A DNA stretch of 64,000 nt, from NCBI GenBank assembly GCA_003988855.1, contig QYAI01000112.1, forward strand, positions 1 to 64,000. The letters run 5' to 3'. The notes beneath the pieces were generated by a model, which was given only the letters and a program-made list of their open reading frames with translations, had not been told where the DNA came from and made no database searches. Each line of letters begins with the position of its first letter. Position 1 is the stretch's first letter. Both the position numbers and the translations under genes were made by a program. Origin of the DNA: Arachnopeziza araneosa. Lineage: Eukaryota; Ascomycota; Leotiomycetes; Helotiales; Arachnopezizaceae. Positions 1 through 10,200 of the stretch are shown in pieces.

Positions 1-140
1 AAAAAACATACAACAGCAGGTATTCGCTGGTGGTCACCCACCCAACTACTAATCTGCCGATCTAAAGCTTAAATAGGGGAGAGCGGACGGGATCCCTTGN
101 ATTCTTTAGTCTATGGTCGTATGTGACAGCAGCTGTGTTA

Positions 141-2260
141 TTAAATCCTATAATGGAGTCTGTCGAAGGCTACCCCTGAGCCGGATACTGAAATTGGGCG
201 ACCTGCCCGCAGTGCGGGACGTCTTTGAGAACCTGGCGTGAATGCTTGTGGCTGTGAAGATTCTTGTTGTGGGGTTGGTAGCTCGACAGGAGATTGGTCT
301 TCTGTTAGCACACTAGCTGGAGCCGGTTTGGTGGTCGGTGAGTTGTCTACCATTATTTTGTCGTTATATCCATCACCAATTTCTTCATCATCAGAATCAG
401 GGCCACCTCCCAGATTACGCTCATTCAACCGATCTGGAACTTTGAATTTTCGACGGTGGTCGAATTACTGGTGAGTCGTGTATGGTCTGTATGGCTCCAA
501 TCCCCTTGGTATAGGGTTTGCAATATTTGCAGGTTTCTCCTTCTCTCTACTTATATCATCTTTCAAGCTCTTCAACGCCACTTCTGCGTTTCCCATCCTG
601 TCTTTAAGATCTTCGCCCTTTCCCTTCCAGCTTCTTCTGTCGACCTAGTAATTTCCTGTCGTAATTTATCTGCGTCTCGGAAATGCCTACCTTTTGTGAC
701 TGCAACATCATCCTCGTGCTCCTTCTGGATCACTTTGAGCTCTTGCAACAGGTATTTTCTAATCTCAGTCAGATTTCCCAAATCTACACGATCATATGCT
801 AATCTATCTTGCAGATTTTGAATCTGCCGTCCCAATGCGTCGCGTGTTTGCGAAGCTTGGTCGCGCGAGAGATATTCTTGGCGGCACCGTCCCAACTCAG
901 CCTCGAGAGATTTTGTTCTCCCTTGATCGGCTTCGCATTTTATCAGTTTCTTCTCGATATCCAATCGCTTTTTCTCATTGAGTTGCTCCAAATCTTCAAG
1001 CAAAGACTTTAATTTATGCTCCGACTCTGATAAAGCCACCTTCAGGCGCGAAGCCAGTTCTGCCTCTACAGTATTTGAGTGGAGCTCAATTTCTGATTGG
1101 ATCATCTCGTTTTCCTTTTCGAGGATATCTAGCCTCTTCATCATCTCTGCTGTGACCTCCCTTCTATCTTCTTCAGAACTCTCATTCTCGGTGTCTATTG
1201 CCGTTGGAGCAAGTGGTGGGTCGGAAGGAAGACTGGGCAATTCAGCTCGAAATCCTTGGTATGAAGGAGCCGAATTGTGTGGTAAATAGTTAGGACGCTG
1301 AATCCAACTCGACAACAGCAGATCTATCTCGTCTTGCACTGGAATTGGTGCGTAAGTTCCTTCTGCATTGGTTGGATTTCCTAGAGAATCTTCATTCTTA
1401 AATGGGAGACGGTACAAGTCTGAGCTGGATTTCGAACTGTAAAGTTTTGGCATGGAATGACTCGGGCTGCCTTCTGTAATTGATTCATAATCCGGATACA
1501 GAGCGTTACTGTTCTGTGGACTCTGCTTTCTGCGAGGTACAGCGTTCGACAGCACACGCACGATACTTTGTGTCGATGAGCCTTGCTTAGGTGCGGCGGT
1601 CGGCAGATAGAGAGAACTTTGATTACTTTGACTAATTTCTCCTAACTTCGAGCGTTGCGTCTCTTCTTTGCTGCTACTCACAACATTGTCCTTTTCAATC
1701 GAAACAAGAACTTGGAGTGAGTGCTCGTACTGCCTCAGCAAATTGTCCAGAATTACTCGATGAATTTCGCTGTGTTTTAAGTCGGCTTCAAGTTTATGAC
1801 AACCGGATCCGATCTCTTACCTCTCACCATCTCGTAGAATCTGAAGCATCAGATTCAGCGTAGACTTCTGGTCATTCAGTACAGCTTGTATACCATCAAC
1901 TCTCGACCTCCTGAAAATCCAATGAATTCTTCTTTTGATCTGAGACACTTTAGAGTTCGATTTTTGAACCTTGAAAATCATGCGATTGATATCTTTGAAC
2001 AGAGTTTCGCATGTCTGGATGACTTGTTTGATTGCGCTTATCAACTTGGCGGAAGCAGTCCGTTGTGAGTTGGGTCTACTGATTTTTCCCTTTACCTCGT
2101 CTAAGACGACAGATAGCCCATTTTGGTCGCTTACTATGACCGCTATATCACTAAATGTGCCTCCATATTGATCGGCAATGTTGTAGAGCTGTTTGGCTAG
2201 GCTGATGCTTGCAGCAATAACACCAGTAACATTCGCTATGACGGACAATGGATCGGCCAT
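141..2260 (-). pseudogene. STAND-type N-terminal domain plus coiled-coil protein, apparently broken
   Basis: Exon 1 (2260-1821) starts MADPLSVIANVTGVIAAS, the helical N-terminal domain found on fungal STAND/NLR-like proteins (PigL_N/Helo-like type). I start it at this Met rather than at the longer read-through 16 codons upstream. An intron with GTAAGA donor and CACAG acceptor joins it in phase to exon 2 from 1769, giving the junction ESEIHRVILDNLL. Exon 2 runs through a Ser-rich linker into a long coiled coil (about 1150-600). The coiled coil then stops in its own frame at 572, but the -1 frame continues it from about 615 (key segment GEDLKDRMGNAEVALKSLKD). That frame meets an in-frame TAA at 465-467 and then runs on to 141 as an acidic, Pro-rich tail. 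No splice pair I tried repairs both breaks. No NB-ARC/NACHT or repeat domain follows, so this is only the sensor-type N terminus. A sequencing error is possible, since the contig has an N at position 100. Confidence 0.55.
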
Positions 2261-2704
2261 CTCAAATTTTACGGTGCAACTAGAATGAAAATCGCAATAC
2301 AGGATCAATTGCTCATCTTTCTATCTTGTTATATAGAAAGATATCCTCGACAAGGCTGTGGATACGCTATCTTTTGGTGCTGCTTTTGTTCAGCCGCACG
2401 AAATTAGATTGTGCTGACAAGAAGCCAGCTTCTCTAAGCCTAACTAAGTATCTGGTGGCGCGTCACATGATATGTTAAACCCTATGGTAATAACTTTCAT
2501 GATTTCTCGTCAAGTGAGGCTATATCAAGTATTAGGTAGGTAGGTTAAATCATCGTTTTTAAATCTAGCTTGTCGCAGAGAAAACTATACCTCCTACTTG
2601 ATCTAGCTTCAGCGAGGCGGGTAAAATTCGTCTTCGATGAACGAAACCGTAAAATTTCAATACCTGTCTTGAACAAGTACTTGAAACGTAAAATACGGAG
2701 CTCT

Positions 2705-2830
2705 TAGAAAATCATCTTTTATTGCCAAGAATTTTATCGACTTTAGTAAAGTAAAGATTGTGGTATTTGAGCTTCGACCTTACAATTTCCCGACGCTTCA
2801 GCGAAGACGAATTTTGACCGCCTCGCAGTA
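2705..2830. repeat. Left arm of imperfect inverted repeat
   Basis: The reverse complement of this segment matches about 7345-7460 over roughly 90-110 bases with some substitutions and one gap. The best block reads GTCGAAGCTCAAATAC then CACAATCTTTACT and ACTAAAGTCGATAAAA on the complement. The two arms bracket about 4.5 kb. They could be the terminal repeats of a dead DNA transposon or the remains of an inverted duplication. No transposase is visible between them. Confidence 0.55.
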
Positions 2831-3322
2831 CTACCGGAGATATGGCGCCATCGAGAAGTCAGACTTCATCGTCAAAGAGGGCAATTTGACTGGTGTGAAA
2901 TCGCATATAGCACGCAAAATAAGAGAAAGAACTAATCTTTAATAGTCATAATCGGGATACTATTGTGATGAGAGTAGTGTGAATAGCTGTAACCACTGCA
3001 CTAACAAGCTAAATAGGCACAGGAATTGATAAAGATCAATTCACGTCTTCACGATAGATAGACAAAGGTGACAAAAAGCTTGCATTTTCCAATCGAAAAA
3101 TACCTGCCACTTAGTCCAGGCGAAGAGACAAAAATGTGTGTGGAATGAGCTTACATCTAATAAACCTAAATCAGCAATTTTTTGCGCTTTCTCGGAGTTA
3201 TCCACAACAGCTCCGCTCCGGTGGCAGACAGACAAATCTCCCGTGCTTTGTACGTGACTCTAAGGAGTCTTGGATATTCAATGTGAAATAGTATATATCA
3301 GCATAGAGGTTCTAGAGAGATT

Positions 3323-3510
3323 AACGGCCGTCGCTTTCCTCATCTTCTAGATATACGATCCGACACTTATCTAATAAAATAGCATGCAAACCAAAACCCG
3401 TGATATTTCATCTCTAATCGACTACCCTATTTATTTTTTCTGTTGAGAACTCTGAGAAAGTGACTGCCCATAAGTCTTGCCCGATTATTGTTTGGCTTTC
3501 AAAATTTTAT
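3323..3510 (-). pseudogene. Degraded second copy of WD40-protein C-terminal fragment
   Basis: By eye this stretch aligns with 6793-6960 in the same orientation, for example GATCCGA-ACTTA-CTAAT and TAGCATGCAA-CCAAA. Most differences put T or A here where the other copy has C or G (for example AATAAAATAG against AATGGAGTAG), and the frame is full of stops. The C-to-T/G-to-A bias between duplicates is what repeat-induced point mutation leaves in ascomycetes. Confidence 0.5.
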
Positions 3511-4046
3511 TTCTAGTAATATCATCCTAATAACTTTGCAGAAACTACGAAACTAAAGTAACTGTTTTGCTAGTTGTAAAAATTCCTTTAAACTAAAAAA
3601 TTTAACTAGAGCTACGTAGAAATAATACGTTACATCATTTAGTCGACTTAATACTGCTTGTCGAAAAATCTTTATGCAATGTCTCCAAGGCTTTTATCTC
3701 TTTCAAGACTGCGAGGCTACAACGGCCTCATAAACTTCGTGGGATGATCCGTATTTGACTTCGGCGGTATCTACTAAGTAATAAGCTTTAAGCTTTATTT
3801 CAGCTTTTGGCAAATAGTACATCAGATACTTGACGCTGACAAAAAATTGCCCATTGCTTTCTTCTTTCAGATGACTTATTTTACTAACAAGTGAGTCAAA
3901 ACTTTACGCGGAAATGACTAAGATAAAATACTCTGAAAATATTTAGTCTTCCACCATGAACCTTCTACTCCAGCCTCTGACACCACTAGTCATCAGCATC
4001 AAGTGTTTCAAAATTCTTCCCTCTTGGACTTTCCAATTCCCTCAAT

Positions 4047-5185
4047 TCAATACCGACAGTTCTCCCCCTCTGCCTTCAATACCGCACACTCCGCCAACAA
4101 CGTCTGAAACGCCGCTTCTGCAGCTAATGCCCCCGAAGGTTGCAGCCATGTCATCTCAGGAAGCGCACATGTGCTCTGCTTACCAGATACAGCCGCCACA
4201 CTTGGACCACCGGGGAAGGTGGCGTTATATCCTCCGACTGGTGACACCGCTACGGGATATCTAACCAAAGTGATGTCAGCAAAGGTAAAAGAGAAGGAGA
4301 AGTTAAGGAGGAGCTTAAAAGGGACAGTGGTCTTACGGAGTGCACCATGAAGTATCGGTTGTGCTACTGGTAATCTTTATATTAGACCAGGAGAGACTAC
4401 CAAAGTCCCAAAAACAGGTATTAAAGACGGCTTGAAGCCAGATCTTATAAAATAGTTAGTTGAATTATCGTTAGTTCAGTTGGAGGGTCTCACATAGTCA
4501 AAATTTGCACCAGAAGCTACATATTGTTGCGACTTTTAGCAAACGGTCTGCTGATAAGAACAGAAGGATATTACTAACCAAATGTAAATGTGTAGGTACC
4601 AGACGTTGCTGCTGCACCAGCGGCAATACCTACAGCACCAGGTGCGACGCTCCATGTCTGTTTCCAGGTTGTTCCGCTCGTGAGGCTGAGGGATATAGTC
4701 ACCGCATCGCCAGGATAAACTTTGACTTCTGTCAGCCCTACCCGGAAGACTCCACTGCCATCAAGAAACGTGAGGCATACCTGTTGTTTTTGCAATCGAC
4801 TCGACATTTCCAGTGACTTGATCTGGGTTGAAGATTAATTGAAATGTCTCAGGATTACCTGGTGTGCCCGTGGAATTGCTGTAGATGATATTGTCAAAGT
4901 AGAACCATGTGCTAGCATCTCCATTGAACAGGTAGGGCGTGATACTAAACGATGAGAACTGGGTGGTCCAAGGAACTGTGGCAGGCACACCGACCGTGAA
5001 AGATAGCTGGAGGATTCAAGAGTTAGTCCGCTAACTTATGGGAGGAAGGGCTACAAAGGAGCACCTACACCTGTGAATGCTGCCCCAGTAGTCCATTGAG
5101 AGGCAGTATTCGGTCCAAAGTTCTGGGCATTGGCATAGCGTGCTATGAAACACGATATCAAGGCAATTTCGGTTAGGTAGATCAT
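4047..5185 (-). CDS. Small secreted protein, six exons, family uncertain
   Basis: Exons by splice consensus are 5185-5069, 5006-4781, 4728-4579, 4532-4494, 4443-4337 and 4260-4047. Exon 1 encodes a signal peptide (MIYLTEIALISCFIARYANA, cleavage probably before QNFGPN). The mature part is Thr/Ser/aromatic-rich and beta-like, with WFYFDNIIYSNST, GDAVTISLSLTSGTTWKQTW and DFGSLSWSNI followed by DTSWC. That layout recalls concanavalin-A-like beta-sandwich secreted proteins such as the G1 glutamic peptidases, but I cannot place the key residues, so no activity is assigned. Four of the five introns join in phase. The exon 3 to exon 4 junction is one base out of phase with every donor I found, so there is either a missed splice site, a frameshift or early decay. 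The gene lies inside the inverted-repeat-bounded block. Confidence 0.55.
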
Positions 5186-6790
5186 TCTGAGGTAGTGATG
5201 TAGAGTTTATTTTCGAGATACAAGCACCAGTGAAATAACAACAGAGATTAGAACTTGGCGTTTCATCAAGAGATATTTGTATCGGATGTCCGAATTTCAT
5301 GACTGGCTCAGAGGGATCTGCGATCCTTCAAACCATTTTATGATTAACTTGCAACGGAAGGCATCCAAATCTAGACACGCATATAGTCAAAATTTGCTCT
5401 TTCAGGGCCGAGTAGCTGCTGGTGATAGTTCAAACCTTTTTGTCCCCTGGCTGTATTATTAGAAATCAATGCATTATGTGTGATCCAGAGATCGTTCGAT
5501 TAATACCGCATTTTAGAAATATATTTTACGACTAATTAGAGGAGACGGAGTTTTGATCATGTGAACGGCTATCTATATGCCAAATAATTGTAGTTTTGAG
5601 AATGATTAAGGTATTTAATCTCCTTAGAATCACTTGAAAGACCTCGGTTCTCCATGATGATCAGAGTGCGTGGTAGTTTCTCTACTGCATATATATTGAA
5701 ACCGTGAACTATAAAGTTCGAAAATTCCTGTCATGCAATAGAAATACGCCATGAAAACTTTACTCGTCGTAATGATTATTTACAGGAACCAAGCTTCCGT
5801 CGACGTCGACGTGCTACCAGCGTTGTGGGCGTGAATTGGTATTTGACTTGCGGTGTCATGCGGGAAAGACAGGAGATATGGCCACATCTAGAAGTGAAAA
5901 GAAGACGGCTGCATCATTTTACGTAGCAAGACGTTCAAACTACAACATAGCATTCTTCGGCCTGTGACATGCTGCGTGGTAGTAAATGATTGGACCCTAC
6001 ATTTAGGCGGCAGTTAGAATGAGAAGGTTGTGGCTTGCAGGGAAAATGGAAGCGAAGGCGATAGAGGAATCAAAGAGGTCGGTTCGAAAAGCTACCAGCA
6101 TGACGGGACGGGTGGCTTGCAAAGAGCTACAAAGTGTAGACCGAATTATGCTACGCAGTGGGATCGGGGTTCGTAAGGTTACACAAGATGGCTTTTTAGG
6201 GACTAACGCATAAACGAATACGATTTGGGTTACGTCGTCCGACCACATCGGATAAAATATAAATAGAAATATGCCACGGCGGAGAAGCTTTGATGGGAGG
6301 TTGACTCCTGCACCCCACAATGGCGAATATTGCTGCTGTCTGCCTACCCAACGGCTCGAAAAATTTAAGCTTGTTTAAGTGCGGGGTGCCGGCATTATAT
6401 GACGAGGCAGTGCAAAATTGATATGGTCTGATTATTTCTTGGCGCTTCCCATGTGGAAAATACAGAGCTTTCTCGTCCACAAAAGTAATTTCTCGCAGCA
6501 AGTACAGCGTGGACTGAGGATTCAAATACGACTTCTGTTTTCGATTGCGGTTGGCACGGTTAGTTTGTAAATTGAGTCAAAGTCGGTGGAGAGTGACATT
6601 TTTATAGTACAGAAAGTGTAGATTTGAAGACTAATAACACAAGACCAAATCTGTAGACTTCAGGTTCAGAGCTGCACTAGGAAGTAAGATTAACAGGTAG
6701 AACTCGTGTTTCCGAAATGGGGAGCCTGCTGCAGCAGACCATAGAACTATTAGTACCTGAACCAATAAGGAAAATGATTTAAGGATCGGA
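5186..6790. other. Intergenic, no convincing gene
   Basis: This is AT-rich sequence with stops in all frames. A short piece near 5868-5895 (GGAGATATGG, then AGAAGT) resembles 2839-2866 and suggests further fragments of the same decayed family. Open stretches at 6003-6525 have no recognisable composition or motif. Confidence 0.4.
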
Positions 6791-7153
6791 TTAACGACCG
6801 GCCCTTTCATACTTTTCTGGATACACGATCCGATACTTACCTAATGGAGTAGCATGCAAGCCAAAGGCCATGATATCTCCCTGATCGACCACCTCTTTCT
6901 CTTTCTCCGTTGAGAACTCCAAAGTGACTGCCCCTGAATCTTCTTGGCCAATTACAACCAGATCACCTCTAACCGCCCAACATCGCCCCCTATAATCTGG
7001 AGGTAACCAAAGAAGACGCTGGTTGCCTCGGTATATCCACTCGCCTGCAAAGAAAATGTTTCCTGGGCGCTGTTGGCCAGGATTTTCAGAGCTCGAGAAG
7101 ATACCGGGAAAGTCAAGGGTGCCTCGATCAGTTTCCAGAGTCTGGCCGTGCAT
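6791..7153 (-). pseudogene. C-terminal remnant of a WD40/NACHT-type protein
   Basis: An open 120-codon piece ends in a block (WLPPDYRGRCWAVRGDLVVI, then GQEDSGAVTLEF) that matches the usual last segment of fungal NACHT-WD40 proteins, where an LPpdYRp..avrg..valGh.SGrV.f.eF pattern closes the propeller. Only this tail is present: there is no NACHT, P-loop or WD repeat upstream, and the sequence towards 7345 runs into the inverted-repeat arm. I treat it as a leftover of a larger gene truncated by rearrangement. A more heavily mutated copy lies at 3323-3510. Confidence 0.55.
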
Positions 7154-7344
7154 AGTCGAAGGAGAAAGTTACAGCATTTATAAAATAAGTCGCATGATTT
7201 GTGAACTCTTTGATTAGCTGTGCTGACTCTATATTCCAGGTTCTGACCAGCGTGTGTTCAGAACCATATTTCGACCACTCAGACTGTAAGTTGATGGAAA
7301 CAAGCTGCTTGCCATCAGGAAAAAAAGACGCGGTTACGACACGG

Positions 7345-7460
7345 ACCCGAGGCAGTCAAGACTCGAAGCGTCGGGCAATCTTAAAGTCGAAGCTCAAATA
7401 CTACAATCTTTACTCTACTAAAGTCGATAAAACTTTCCGACAATAAAATTTATGTATCTA
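7345..7460. repeat. Right arm of imperfect inverted repeat
   Basis: This is the partner of the arm at 2705-2830 (reverse complement). It contains GAAGCGTCGGGCAATC and GTCGAAGCTCAAATAC followed by ACTAAAGTCGATAAAA. The unit lies just outside the WD40 tail remnant. The 7461-7779 stretch beyond it carries nothing I recognise except the 3' flank of the tannase gene. Confidence 0.55.
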
Positions 7461-7779
7461 AAAACTCTGAATTTTAAGTTCTAAGTGCTTGCTAAAATGA
7501 ACAAACAAGTCTAAGCAAGCGTGGGCTGAGCTGAAAAGGTCGGCTTCATGGCCTGTGCGCTAAGATGTATTTTCTTCTTACCTCCACTTGTCTGCCTTAC
7601 CCTCAGATGCACATCTCAAAGGCATTAATTCAAGGCCTTGAGAAAATTCGAGTGACACAAAAGCGGACCATAGAGAATCTCACAAGCAGTGAAATAGATG
7701 CGAAATTCTCAGCAGTTCCGAGATATTATTGAAATCTCAAGCGAAGTGTGAAAGCTGAAAGATAAAATGACATCCAGCC

Positions 7780-9411
7780 TTAAACTTCAATAGGAAGTTT
7801 GCATTTCCAATTCTGCGCAATATCCGGGTGGCCGGTCCCAACATATCTGGCCCTCGCAGGGTAAACACATAGAGGTCTCTGTCTTTTCACGCCTTCTCCG
7901 ACATTATCATTCAAAAACTTTGTAGCAATAACCTCCTCGGGTGCCACTCCTTTTTCAACCCAATCCATCAATGCCAAAAGCATATCATGTTTTGAATCTT
8001 CAAAACCTGGAACACCATGGACAGTAATTCCAAGCTCAAATGCTTGGCCACCGCCTCCAAAATACCATGGCGCATCAACGACGCTTCCCAAGCAATGTTG
8101 CATACCCGGAACCAAATACAGTTTGTAAAAACTAGATACCTGAACACCTCTTGGAAGAAGTGTAGCCAACACTTGGTCATAGTAGTAGGTGCTCGTTCCG
8201 GGAGGGATAAGTCCGTCAGCCATTCCGTGGTAATGGATCAGTTTCCCTCCTGCAGCAGCGAACGCAGATATGTCAAAGTCATCTGCATTTACACTGCCGG
8301 GATCAAGTCTGTCTGCGAGTTGAACGGTGGCATATGAGAACACATCACTCCAGGATTGTGACCCGGTCGGGAATATTTGGAGGAAATTTTGCACCCATGA
8401 CGTTCCGAGAGGAGAGAGTTGTCCTGTTGGAGCGAGTTTTCCGACAGATTGAGCTTCAGAGCCATAGTAAAAATGTGGGAATACAAAGGTGTCGTTTGCT
8501 TCGACCCAGTTGCTGTATATCTTTTGTAAAGTTCCAATCTGTGCACCTATTAAGCAAGAGCTTGTGTTTGAAGTCGGAGTGCAGAGTAAGGTCTGAGGTA
8601 CAAACGTGCATGCTTCGGGGTTCGAAATGATTCCGTCTGTAAGCCCATCCTGTGGATCACATTGCTTTATCACTTCTTCAGCAATAACTGAAAAAAGTCC
8701 CGACGAGATGTGGTTTTCCCCATCCACAGGCAAATTCCAAAGACCAACCTCGATCGTCCAGGTATTCAGATGTGTCTGCCACCAAGTCGGTGCACCTGCA
8801 AGTACCCCGTCAAAATCCTCGGGAAACATTTGCACTTCTTTGAATCCCTGTCTTCCACCAGTTGAGCAAGCCGAGAAATAAGACCACTCGATACTCTTTC
8901 CATAATACTTCTCTATGACTTCCTTCGCCAAGACAACTGAGCCATGCATTGCTCTGTATCCCCAATCCGTCTGCGCTTCTGGATCGTTCAATGCCCAAGA
9001 TGCGTCAATAGATGATGATAGATGACCTGTGTCAGTACTCATTGACGCAAAGCCTGATAGTGCTGAGGTCTCCATGTCGTTCCAGTTTATCCCGCCTCCA
9101 AATCCGCCATTACCGGAAGCGAGGAAGCGGGAATTCCAGTTCTGGGGTAGGAAGAGGCCGAAATTGAAAGAGGATGTATGCGAGGAGATGACGTTTATTG
9201 ACAGAGCGCAGAGAGGTGGAAGACCAGTATCATTTGCCGGAAACTCTGGTGAAGGTTGAGAAAACGAGCCATTTGTATGGATGTAAGTAGCGTATGAGAT
9301 TGTAGCATTTGGTGGAAGGAAGGCTGCAAATGCTGTGGTATTGCACTCAAAAGCTTGACTAATCACAGTGTAGACGGATATGAAAAGCAGGAGGGATGTT
9401 TGGAAATGCAT
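7780..9411 (-). CDS. Secreted tannase / feruloyl esterase family protein
   Basis: This is an intronless 543-residue enzyme of the tannase family, which hydrolyses ester bonds of gallic or ferulic acids in plant polymers outside the cell. I start at the Met followed by a signal peptide (MHFQTSLLLFISVYTVISQA); the open frame extends 49 codons further without secretory character. The CS-D-HC catalytic set is visible: Cys182-Ser183 in ACSTGGRQG, Asp399 in HGMADGLIPP and His439-Cys440 in PGMQHC, the two cysteines forming the usual active-site disulphide. A calcium-loop-like DPQDGLTDGIISNP lies near residues 252-265. Length and motif order match the family, so it appears intact. It is divergent from the alpha/beta hydrolase starting at 10201. 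Substrate (tannin or feruloyl polysaccharide) cannot be decided. Confidence 0.92.
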   Translation of the reverse strand: MHFQTSLLLFISVYTVISQAFECNTTAFAAFLPPNATISYATYIHTNGSFSQPSPEFPANDTGLPPLCALSINVISSHTSSFNFGLFLPQNWNSRFLASGNGGFGGGINWNDMETSALSGFASMSTDTGHLSSSIDASWALNDPEAQTDWGYRAMHGSVVLAKEVIEKYYGKSIEWSYFSACSTGGRQGFKEVQMFPEDFDGVLAGAPTWWQTHLNTWTIEVGLWNLPVDGENHISSGLFSVIAEEVIKQCDPQDGLTDGIISNPEACTFVPQTLLCTPTSNTSSCLIGAQIGTLQKIYSNWVEANDTFVFPHFYYGSEAQSVGKLAPTGQLSPLGTSWVQNFLQIFPTGSQSWSDVFSYATVQLADRLDPGSVNADDFDISAFAAAGGKLIHYHGMADGLIPPGTSTYYYDQVLATLLPRGVQVSSFYKLYLVPGMQHCLGSVVDAPWYFGGGGQAFELGITVHGVPGFEDSKHDMLLALMDWVEKGVAPEEVIATKFLNDNVGEGVKRQRPLCVYPARARYVGTGHPDIAQNWKCKLPIEV

Positions 9412-10200
9412 GATGACAATTAGAAGTTGCTTGAAGATCTCAATATTATTTGGCCTTGGCAAAGATATTATATAATTCACTGTCAGCTTTAAAGGTAGCA
9501 TTATTGGAAATTGTTGACTACTGCAGGGTGTTCTCCCGAGCCCCACGAGGCACAGCATGTCAGCTTGAAAGCGAAGCTGCAGGTCTGTTTGATATTGTCA
9601 AAGTATGGCAATGAGAGAATTGAGCGGCAAGGATTGTACTTTTTTTTGGGCATTTTGACCTAAAGTTGACAATGGAGCTGCAGCCAAGAGATTAAAGATC
9701 CAATCTAAGAAAATCTAACTTCTTAAAGGATTTATAAGTGAACATCCAACTAATCAAATTCAACCGGTAAATTGCTGACCTACTTACGTAATTAGGTGCT
9801 CTTACCAAGGAATTAGCAACTCATTGCTTACTACCCAAAGCAACCCTGCCTAGGTAGTTGTTCTACGGCAATAGCGGCACTGACGTAAGTCTAGAAGGTT
9901 AAGCTTTATGTGGCCATTGCGGGCAAAGGCTGCGCTCTTAGGAACGCTCATTTTACCATTGTAGAGAATTTCTAGAACAACGAAAGATATTTCGTATGTT
10001 TTGAAGTCAATAGACCCTGGTGCCGGTATCTTGCTCGCCTCCGCTTTCCATTATCGGGTAACATGCATGCCGCGTGACTCATGCCGATCGGAGCTTAGGT
10101 AAACCGGGGAACTGGCGTACAATAAATAGCAGGGAATAGTTGACAAGACCTTGGATATCGTAAAGAAAAAGTCGCTATTAATTAATACCAAAGCTCCGAA
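9412..10200. promoter_or_regulatory. Divergent intergenic promoter region
   Basis: This 789-base gap separates the start codons of the tannase (minus) and the alpha/beta hydrolase (plus). A TATA-like AATAAATA at 10121-10128 lies about 75 bases before the hydrolase ATG. I see no coding potential. No specific operator was recognised. Confidence 0.45.

Larger units (their letters stand above)
2261..4046. other. AT-rich gene-poor stretch with decayed repeat fragments
   Basis: I see no intact gene here. It holds the left arm of an inverted repeat (about 2705-2830) and a degraded copy of a WD40-protein tail (about 3323-3510). It also holds a 60-codon open stretch (2760-2942) whose DFIVKEGNLTGVK segment faintly recalls the start of an ankyrin array. 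The remainder is AT-rich with stops in all frames. Confidence 0.5.

Noticed and set aside
6003..6525. Overlapping minus-strand frames of about 105 codons
   Set aside because: No motif, unsupported starts, in an AT-rich region with decayed repeats.
8017..8881. Several plus-strand frames of 90-106 codons
   Set aside because: They lie opposite the well-supported tannase gene and are antisense shadows.
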